The position numbers were made by a program, and so were the translations under genes. Shown here in pieces: positions 16,657-22,363 of a stretch of DNA of 22,363 nucleotides. How positions within the stretch are numbered: the stretch's first letter is position 1; every line of letters starts with the position of its first letter. The DNA comes from CAYYJM01 sp964471755 (lineage in GTDB: Bacteria > Planctomycetota > Planctomycetia > Gemmatales > Gemmataceae), in assembly GCA_964471755.1 (NCBI GenBank), contig CAYYJM010000080.1, positions 1-22,363 on the forward strand, written 5' to 3'. The notes under the pieces are model-generated. The model was not told the origin of the DNA. It worked only from the letters and a program-made list of their open reading frames with translations, and did not search any database.

Positions 16657-17472
16657 ATGTCCCGCAGCGGTTCTTCGTGGAGCGATCTTGCCTTCTACCT
16701 GCCGTTCGTCCTGCTCGGTGGCTGCTATGTCGTGCTGATCGTCGCCATGGTCGCCGCCGAGTTGGCGTACACGTCGCCGGATCAGCTCCTGGCCCAGTTC
16801 CGCAATCCGTACCTTCGCGATTCGATCATTCTGACGCTCATCTCCTGCTCGCTGGCGACCGTCTTCAGCCTGCTCGTCGGCATCCCGCTCGGCTACCTCC
16901 TCTCCCGACATCGCTTCCCGGGCCGCTGGCTGGTCGATGCCATCCTCGACATCCCGATCGTCCTGCCGCCGCTCGTCGTCGGGCTCTGTCTGCTGATGCT
17001 GTTTCAGACGCCGCCTCTGCGCGAGTTTCAGCAGATCTTCCCGATCACGTATCATCCGCCGAGCGTCGTCATCGGCCAGTTCGCCGTGGCGGCGGCCTTC
17101 GCGGTGCGGACGATGAAGGTCACCTTCGACGAGATCTCGCCGCGTACCGAGCAGGTCGCCCTGACGCTCGGCTGCACGCGGACGCAGTCGTTCTATCGCG
17201 TCGTCCTGCCGCAGGCCCGACGTGGTGTCATCACGGCCGCAACGCTCGCCTGGGCGCGTTCGCTGGGCGAATTCGGGCCGATCTTCGTCTTCGCTGGCAC
17301 GACCCGTGGCAAGACGGAAGTCCTGGCCAGTACGGTTTTTCTGGAACTGAGCGTGGGTAACCTGAAGGCCGCCGTCGCCGTCTCGCTACTGATGATCGGC
17401 ACGGCGTTCCTTGTGCTGGTCATCGTCCGCCGGTATGGTGAAGATCACTGGGAAGCCGGAGGGCCGCGATGA
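16657..17472 (+). CDS. modB: molybdate/tungstate-type ABC transporter permease
   Basis: A 271-residue protein with about six membrane helices (starting about 12, 55, 92, 133, 195 and 236) and the permease-ATPase coupling loop near 165-195 (EQVALTLGCTRTQSFYRVVL, with Gly172). The conserved SLGEFGPIFVFAG segment near 202-214 is typical of the ModB/CysW type. It is longer than usual ModB (about 225-230) because of an extra N-terminal helix region. It forms the membrane channel through which the anion released by the upstream tandem binding protein passes. The ATG at 16657 is preceded by GGAAG, directly after the palindromic element. It overlaps the ATPase gene by 4 nt (ATGA). Confidence 0.9.
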   Translation: MSRSGSSWSDLAFYLPFVLLGGCYVVLIVAMVAAELAYTSPDQLLAQFRNPYLRDSIILTLISCSLATVFSLLVGIPLGYLLSRHRFPGRWLVDAILDIPIVLPPLVVGLCLLMLFQTPPLREFQQIFPITYHPPSVVIGQFAVAAAFAVRTMKVTFDEISPRTEQVALTLGCTRTQSFYRVVLPQARRGVITAATLAWARSLGEFGPIFVFAGTTRGKTEVLASTVFLELSVGNLKAAVAVSLLMIGTAFLVLVIVRRYGEDHWEAGGPR

Positions 17473-18170
17473 TCCGTGTCGAGGGACTCGGTCTGGAGGT
17501 CGGGACGTTCCGCCTGCGGGACCTGTGGTTCACCGTGCCGACGGGCCGCTACGGTCTGCTGATGGGCAAGACCGGCTGCGGGAAATCGACCATCCTGGAG
17601 GCGATCGCCGGGCTGAAGCCGATCCGCGCCGGCCGGGTGACCCTCGGCGGTCGGGACGCGACGGCGCTGCCGGCGGCGCAGCGCGGCGTCGGCTACGTCC
17701 CGCAGGATCTAGCCCTGTTCCCAACGCGGAGGGTGTGGCAGCACCTGAGCTTCGCCCTGGAACTGCGCCGCTGGCCAGAAGCGGAGATCGACGAGCGGGT
17801 GATGGAACTGGCCGGTCTGCTCGGCCTGCGCGCCTTGCTGGAGCGTTATCCGCGTGGTCTGTCCGGCGGCGAGGCCCAGCGCGTCGCCCTGGGTCGAGCC
17901 CTGTCGTTTCGGCCGAGCGTGCTGCTGCTCGACGAACCGCTGTCGGCCCTGGACGAGGAGACACGCGATGAGATCATCGAACTGTTGCGCTCGGTGCAGC
18001 GACTGACCGGCGTGACGGTCCTGCACGTCACGCACAATTCGCGCGAGGCCGAGGCGCTGGCGGACCTGCGCTTCCGGCTGCGCGACGGTGTCCTGACGGA
18101 GGAGCGATTGGCCGGCAATCCAGACGACCCACGGGTCGCCGATCGAACCGGGACGCGGAGGTCTTCATGA
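17469..18170 (+). CDS. modC: short ABC transporter ATPase of the molybdate/tungstate type
   Basis: A 233-residue ATPase with all motifs of an active subunit: Walker A GKTGCGKST (33-41), Q-loop Gln79 (VPQDLALFP), signature LSGGEAQR (131-138), Walker B VLLLDEP (151-157) and switch His189. It lacks the C-terminal TOBE/molybdate-binding extension of classical ModC (about 350 residues), so it would not have that cytoplasmic sensing domain; short TupC-type tungstate ATPases look similar. The start overlaps modB (ATGA) and the stop overlaps the moaD-like gene (ATGA), so the three are translated together. Confidence 0.9.
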   Translation: MIRVEGLGLEVGTFRLRDLWFTVPTGRYGLLMGKTGCGKSTILEAIAGLKPIRAGRVTLGGRDATALPAAQRGVGYVPQDLALFPTRRVWQHLSFALELRRWPEAEIDERVMELAGLLGLRALLERYPRGLSGGEAQRVALGRALSFRPSVLLLDEPLSALDEETRDEIIELLRSVQRLTGVTVLHVTHNSREAEALADLRFRLRDGVLTEERLAGNPDDPRVADRTGTRRSS

Positions 18171-18436
18171 AAGTCGTCGTTCGCATGCAGGCCCAGGTCC
18201 GCCAGGCGGCGGGTACGCCGAGTGTCACCATCGAGGTGCCGTCGGGAAGCACCGTCGAGGCCGTCGTGCGGACACTGGCGGCGAAACAGGGCGAGGGCCT
18301 GCGTCGCCTGCTGCTCACCGCGACCGGCGTCCAGCCGACGCTGCTGCTCTTTCGCGGGGATCAGCAGGTCGGCCCGGACGAGACGCTTGACGAAGGCGAC
18401 GAGTTGACCCTGCTGGCTCCGATGGCAGGGGGATGA
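18167..18436 (+). CDS. moaD: MoaD/ThiS-family small sulfur-carrier protein
   Basis: An 89-residue ubiquitin-like protein ending in Gly88-Gly89, the tail that sulfur carriers need for adenylation and thiocarboxylation. It has the typical MoaD/ThiS pattern: an N-terminal strand (MKVVVRMQA), GSTVEAVVRTLA helix, and the closing VGPDETLDEGDELTLLAP stretch before MAGG. MoaD supplies sulfur for the dithiolene of molybdopterin; the related tungsten-enzyme clusters also carry such proteins. ATG 18167 overlaps the ATPase stop. The adenylyltransferase gene begins 1 nt after its stop, which supports a working pair. Confidence 0.88.
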   Translation: MKVVVRMQAQVRQAAGTPSVTIEVPSGSTVEAVVRTLAAKQGEGLRRLLLTATGVQPTLLLFRGDQQVGPDETLDEGDELTLLAPMAGG

Positions 18437-18437
18437 C

Positions 18438-19196
18438 ATGACACAGGATCGACACCTGAGCGAGGAAGAGCTGGCCCGATACGAGTGGCAACTCGATGTC
18501 GGCGGCTTCGGTCGGGAGGGGCAGGAACGGCTCAAGGCGGCGCGGGTACTCATCTCGCGCGTCGGCGGCGTCGGTGGCAACGTCGCCTACCAACTGGCGG
18601 CGGCCGGAGTCGGTACGCTCGTCCTGGCCCACGCTGGCGACGTTCGGCCAAATGACCTGAACCGGCAGCTCCTCATGACCCACGCCGGCATCGGTCAGCC
18701 GCGCGTGGACCAGGCCGCACGACGCTTGCGCGAACTGAATCCGCATGTCAACGTGGTCGCCGTGCCGGAGAACGTCACCGACGCGAACGCTGGCCACCTG
18801 GTCGCGCAGGCCGATCTCGTCGTCTCGTGTGCCCCGCTGTTCACCGAGCGTCTGGCCCTGAACCGGGCGGCGGTGGCGCAGGGCAAGCCGCTCGTCGATT
18901 GCGCCATGTTCGACATGGACGCCCAGCTGACGATCGTTCGCCCCGGGCAAGGCCCCTGTCTGGAGTGCCTCTACCCGGAGCCGCCGCCGGCGTGGCAGCG
19001 ACGGTTCCCGGTCCTCGGCGCGGTCGCTGGCGTCATCGGCTGTCTCGGAGCGCTGGAGGCCATTCGACTGCTCGCCGGCCTCGGAGAGGGCCTGGCCGGA
19101 TCGATGCTCCTGCTCGATCTGCGTGAGAACGGTTTGCGAAAGGTGACCCTGCGGCGTCGGCCCACCTGCCCCGCGTGTGGCCATCTGTCTTCGTGA
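18438..19196 (+). CDS. HesA/MoeB/ThiF-family adenylyltransferase (E1-like)
   Basis: A 252-residue E1-like protein. It has the nucleotide loop GGVGGN (43-48), the NRQ motif with Arg76, and two CxxC pairs (Cys174/177 and Cys244/247) that would hold structural zinc. Such enzymes adenylate the Gly-Gly end of MoaD/ThiS carriers. Compared with E. coli MoeB from memory, Lys86 is replaced by Arg89 (QPRV), the Asp of the TDN motif is replaced in CAPLFTER (Pro133), and no cysteine precedes VLGAVAGVIG, where some E1 enzymes have a catalytic one. This fits the HesA-like branch better than true MoeB. The start follows the moaD-like stop by 1 nt with GGGGG upstream. Confidence 0.88.
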   Translation: MTQDRHLSEEELARYEWQLDVGGFGREGQERLKAARVLISRVGGVGGNVAYQLAAAGVGTLVLAHAGDVRPNDLNRQLLMTHAGIGQPRVDQAARRLRELNPHVNVVAVPENVTDANAGHLVAQADLVVSCAPLFTERLALNRAAVAQGKPLVDCAMFDMDAQLTIVRPGQGPCLECLYPEPPPAWQRRFPVLGAVAGVIGCLGALEAIRLLAGLGEGLAGSMLLLDLRENGLRKVTLRRRPTCPACGHLSS

Positions 19197-19207
19197 GGGA
19201 TGCGGAC

Positions 19208-20920
19208 ATGGAGTCGCTCGCCGAACCGACCATCGCCACGGCCCTGCTGGAAGACGCCCGGCACTGCCCCGAGGACGACACACCGCGGTTGATCCTCGCC
19301 GACTGGCTGGAGGAGCATGGCGATGCGTCCCGGGTCGCCCGCGGCCAGCACCTCCGCGCCCAGTGCATCGCGGCCGGCCTGCCCGAAGGATCGCCCGAGC
19401 GGCTCGATCTGGAGCGTACCGCCCTGGATCTGCTCCTTGAATACGAGACAAACTGGCTCGGCTCCCTGGCCCCGGCCGCGCGCGGCTGGACGTTCAACCG
19501 CGGCCGCCTCTGGCTCTCGACGACCTTTCACCCCCTGGTCGATCTCCTCGGCGCGGCCCGGACGGACGACCTTGCCTGGGTCGAGGGCATCGCCCTGGTC
19601 GGCAAGGACGGCTGCGATCGACTGCGGCCCGACCATCCACTCCTTCCGCACCTGGCCGGGCTCGACCTTTCCGGCAGTCTGCTCGGCATCGAGCGTCTGC
19701 TGATGCTCCTGAGTCGCTTCCCGACTGGACAACTGCGCCATCTCGATCTGGGTTTCAACGAACTGACCGATGACGGCCTCGGGCAACTCCTGCAACTGCC
19801 GGCCCTGACCGGCCTGACGCAACTGGAGCTACGCCATAATCTCCTCACGCGTGCCACCCTGGGCCGGCTCGCCGACGCGCCGTGCTGGCCGCACCTGCGC
19901 CGGCTCAACCTGAACGAGAACGGCATCGGCCCGGAGGGGATCGCCGAACTGCGTCGGGCCGCGCCGCCGGCCCTGGAAGCGCTCGGCCTGGCGGCGTGCA
20001 AGATCCGCACCGTCCGCGGCCTGGCTCAACTCCTGGCGTCGCCCTGCTTTCCGCGTCTGCGCGAACTCGATCTCGGCCACACCGCCCTCGGTGCTGCCGG
20101 CATGGAGGAACTCGCCCGCTACCGGGGGCCAACTCGCCTGCGCCGCCTCAATCTGGAGGTCAACCGCCTCGACGATGCCGCACTGGCTCATCTGGTACGC
20201 TCCCCGGTGCTGGCCGGCGTCGAGGCCCTCTCCCTGGCGGACAATCCCGTCAGCGAGGCCGGCGCGGAGCTGCTGGCCGGCTCTCTCCACCTGGGCCGAC
20301 TCGCCTGGCTGAGGCTGGACCATACGCACCTCGGTCCGCACGGTCTGCGCACGTTGCTTCGGGCCACGGGGCTGCCGTCGCTTCACCGGCTCGACGCTTC
20401 CCGGGCGATCAAGTCGGCCCACAGCGAACTGAACGATCTTGCCAGCGAGGAGGTCCGCGTACCGCTGACGACGCTGCATCTGGCCGGCGTCCACCTCGCG
20501 GGCTGGAGTCTGAAGGGGGTGTACGCCCTGCTGGAGTCGCTCCGTCTGCGCCGGCTCGACGTGGCGCGGAACCAGTTCGGCCCGGCGAGCTGTCCCTGGC
20601 TGACGGACTGTCCCGGCCTGCGCGACCTGGACCATCTCGGTCTCAGCGGCAACAATCTGCGCGGCCTGGAAGCCTTGACGCAATCGCAGGTGCTTCGCAA
20701 CCTGCGCTCGCTCGACCTCAGCGGCGTTCCGCTCGGCGATGCCGAGGGCGTCGCCCTGTACCGATGCTCCGCCTGGCCAAGCCGACTGCGTCTGCTCGCC
20801 AGTCCGTTCGGTCTGTCGCGATCCATTCTCGATCGGCTTCACGAGCGGTATGGTAGACTGGATGAACACGCCATGCATGTCGCACGCTGGCTGGGAACGC
20901 AACCCGGCGGGGGGCCGTGA
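19208..20920 (+). CDS. TIGR02996-domain leucine-rich-repeat protein (first of a tandem pair)
   Basis: A 570-residue protein beginning with a TIGR02996 domain (about 9-50, with DDTPRLILADWLEEHGD), followed by a linker with a YETNWLGSL segment and then ribonuclease-inhibitor-type leucine-rich repeats from about residue 150 to 540 (for example LRHLDLGFNELTDDGL and LRRLNLNENGIGPEGI). No signal peptide or membrane helix, so it is probably cytoplasmic. TIGR02996 is nearly confined to Gemmata-type planctomycetes and often sits before repeats; its function is unknown. ATG 19208 lies 11 nt after the adenylyltransferase stop, with GAGGG upstream, so it belongs to the same transcript. Its stop overlaps the next start (TGATG). 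Confidence 0.88.
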   Translation: MESLAEPTIATALLEDARHCPEDDTPRLILADWLEEHGDASRVARGQHLRAQCIAAGLPEGSPERLDLERTALDLLLEYETNWLGSLAPAARGWTFNRGRLWLSTTFHPLVDLLGAARTDDLAWVEGIALVGKDGCDRLRPDHPLLPHLAGLDLSGSLLGIERLLMLLSRFPTGQLRHLDLGFNELTDDGLGQLLQLPALTGLTQLELRHNLLTRATLGRLADAPCWPHLRRLNLNENGIGPEGIAELRRAAPPALEALGLAACKIRTVRGLAQLLASPCFPRLRELDLGHTALGAAGMEELARYRGPTRLRRLNLEVNRLDDAALAHLVRSPVLAGVEALSLADNPVSEAGAELLAGSLHLGRLAWLRLDHTHLGPHGLRTLLRATGLPSLHRLDASRAIKSAHSELNDLASEEVRVPLTTLHLAGVHLAGWSLKGVYALLESLRLRRLDVARNQFGPASCPWLTDCPGLRDLDHLGLSGNNLRGLEALTQSQVLRNLRSLDLSGVPLGDAEGVALYRCSAWPSRLRLLASPFGLSRSILDRLHERYGRLDEHAMHVARWLGTQPGGGP

Positions 20921-22176
20921 TGGCACCCGATCGACCCGAAGTGATCGCGCTGCTCACCGACAGCAAGGAGCATCCCGAGGATGACACGCCGCGTCTGATC
21001 CTGGCCGACTGGCTGGAGGAACGCGACGACCCACGGGGTTCCTTCCTGCGCGCCCAGGTCGAGGCGGCCCGCCGACCGGAGGGCGACCCGGAACGGCAGC
21101 GCTACGAGGCCGAGGCGGCGGCGCTGCTGCACCGGCATGAAATCGCCTGGCTGGGCCCGCTCCGACCGCGCCTGCTCGGCTGGGAGTTCGCTCGCGGCCT
21201 GATCCACGCCCGGGCCATGAGTGCCGAACTGGCCGTGGGCGCAATCCTCGACACCATCGGCACCGAGACGCTGGCCTGGGTCGATGGCCTCCGACTGTTC
21301 GAGGCCGGGCCGTCCCTGCCGACGCTCGCCCGCGCCGGCCTGCTCGACGGCATCCGCGTGCTGAACCTGATGTACAACCGCCTGGGCGACGCGGTCCTGC
21401 GTACCTGGCTGGCCACCGGACCGCTGCCTCTGTTGCAGGAACTCGATCTGTTCAGCAATGGCCTGGGCCCGGCCGCCGTCCACACCCTGGCGGGGACGGA
21501 CAATCTGTCCGGGCTGCGACGCCTCATCCTCGGCGACAATCCGCTCGGCGAATGGGCCCTGTTCGACCTCGCGCGAGCCCGCCGAATGCCCTGCCTGGAG
21601 ACGCTCCAGCTCGAACGTGTCGGACCCCTCCGGGCCGGGGTTCGTCCGCCGAATGGTGCATCGAACCTGCCAGCACTTCGGGAACTCGATCTGCCGGACA
21701 ACGAGCTAACGGCGGAGGATCTCGAAGTGATTCTGCGGTGGTATCCCTTTCCGCCACTGCGTCGGTTACGGCTGCGGAATCCGCGCCTGGGCGATTCGGC
21801 CGCCCTGGCCCTGATCGAGGCCGGCGAGCGTGTCGGCCGACTGGAGTCGCTGTCGATGCCTGGCTGCGGCCTGAGCGATGCCACCGCGGAGGCTCTGGCC
21901 AGCTGTCCTCACCTGGCCAGCGTTCGCACGCTTGTCCTCGATGGCAATCAACTCAGCATGGCCGGTCTGCTCGCCCTGCTCTCCAGCCCATACCTGACCG
22001 GCCTGCGCGAACTGTCCGCTCAGGACATGCAGATCCACGTTCACGGCAATCTCGAATCCCTGCTCGCCGCCCCCGGCCTGGCCCGGCTGGACTACCTCGC
22101 CTGCTTCTCGATCCGGTACGACTCGCTCGCCTCGATGGCGATACGGGCCCGCGTACCGACTCTCGTTCTGGAGTGA
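20920..22176 (+). CDS. TIGR02996-domain leucine-rich-repeat protein (second of a tandem pair)
   Basis: A 418-residue paralogue of the preceding gene. The TIGR02996 domain is at about 7-48 (DDTPRLILADWLEERDD), then HEIAWLGPL and GWEFARGL segments that match the first protein's linker, then leucine-rich repeats (for example LRELDLPDNELTAEDLEVIL). It is shorter by about 150 residues, so it has fewer repeats. I chose ATG 20920, which overlaps the upstream stop as TGATG with a G-run before it; a GTG at 20917 is possible. It is the last gene of the operon. A duplication of the neighbour seems likely, with divergence in the repeat part. Confidence 0.87.
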   Translation: MAPDRPEVIALLTDSKEHPEDDTPRLILADWLEERDDPRGSFLRAQVEAARRPEGDPERQRYEAEAAALLHRHEIAWLGPLRPRLLGWEFARGLIHARAMSAELAVGAILDTIGTETLAWVDGLRLFEAGPSLPTLARAGLLDGIRVLNLMYNRLGDAVLRTWLATGPLPLLQELDLFSNGLGPAAVHTLAGTDNLSGLRRLILGDNPLGEWALFDLARARRMPCLETLQLERVGPLRAGVRPPNGASNLPALRELDLPDNELTAEDLEVILRWYPFPPLRRLRLRNPRLGDSAALALIEAGERVGRLESLSMPGCGLSDATAEALASCPHLASVRTLVLDGNQLSMAGLLALLSSPYLTGLRELSAQDMQIHVHGNLESLLAAPGLARLDYLACFSIRYDSLASMAIRARVPTLVLE

Positions 22177-22363
22177 CGCTCCCGCTCGGAATCAGAGGCT
22201 GCACGGAAAGCCCCTCGCCCCGGTACTCCGGGGAGAGGGGTTGGGGTGAGGGGTCTTCGTTTTCGCTGGTTTCGTAGGCATTCCCCCTCACCCCAACCCT
22301 CTCCCCCGGAGTACCGGGAGACTGCTGAAAAAGTCTCCGTTAGGGGAGTCAGGACGCCACTGA
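22177..22363. other. gene-free right end, filled by repeats
   Basis: After the last stop, 187 bp carry no gene. The stretch holds the G/C-rich palindrome (22218-22318) and then a short hairpin GAGACT/AGTCTC around GCTGAAAA (22318-22337). The final 26 bp show nothing I can name. The TGCTGAAAAAGTC segment resembles ends of insertion sequences, but no transposase is visible before the window stops. Confidence 0.5.
22218..22318. repeat. G/C-rich dispersed-type palindromic repeat after the operon
   Basis: Left arm 22218-22253 and right arm 22283-22318 are inverse complements apart from two single-base indels. They read as CCGGTACTCCGGGG followed by TTGGGGTGAGGGG and its inverse, with a loop of about 30 nt. 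Palindromes made of CCCTCACCCCAACCCTC words are found dispersed in many bacterial genomes, including planctomycetes. In place it may act as a transcription end or mRNA-stabilising stem for the operon. Confidence 0.75.

Overview
The window looks like a piece of a high-GC planctomycete chromosome, most likely from the Gemmata group (Gemmataceae). The strongest pointers are two genes at the right end with an N-terminal TIGR02996 domain (core ...DDTPRLILADWLEE...), which established knowledge places mostly in Gemmata-type planctomycetes. The alternative complex III operon and the large unrecognised proteins fit the same group. Two runs of ten N (6426-6435 and 6699-6708) show that it is a draft assembly.

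Left part, minus strand, about 9325 down to 1. A small secreted protein is followed by a complete alternative complex III (ACIII) operon: actA (pentaheme cytochrome), actB (molybdopterin-oxidoreductase-like plus ferredoxin domain), actC (NrfD-like), actD (DUF3341), actE (monoheme lipoprotein) and actF (second NrfD-like subunit). A small single-pass membrane protein and a SCO1/SenC copper chaperone cut by the window edge come next. Most junctions overlap (ATGA or TGATG type), so this is one translationally coupled unit. It would oxidise membrane quinol, pass electrons to cytochrome c or straight to an oxidase, and supply copper for a cytochrome oxidase presumably encoded beyond position 1. The two N runs lie inside actB and make it look frameshifted.

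Middle, 9326-13757. A 312-bp gene-free stretch holds four hairpins. It is followed by one 1322-residue minus-strand gene that I cannot assign. A 151-bp divergent region separates it from the plus-strand genes.

Right part, plus strand, 13758-22176. This appears to be an oxyanion-uptake and cofactor-assembly operon: a membrane-tethered protein of unknown function, a fused tandem molybdate/tungstate-type binding protein (two ModA-like lobes in one chain), ModB-like permease, ModC-like ATPase, MoaD/ThiS-like sulfur carrier ending in Gly-Gly, HesA/MoeB/ThiF-like adenylyltransferase, and two tandem TIGR02996/leucine-rich-repeat proteins. From modB onward the genes overlap or are separated by at most 11 nt. 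No molybdo- or tungsto-enzyme is present in the window.

The two wider gaps of this operon, and its 3' end, each hold a different long palindromic repeat: a heptamer-based palindrome (14869-14955), a 147-bp element with 44-bp arms between modA and modB (16495-16641), and a G/C-rich dispersed-type repeat (22218-22318) whose outer arm is broken at the right edge of the window.
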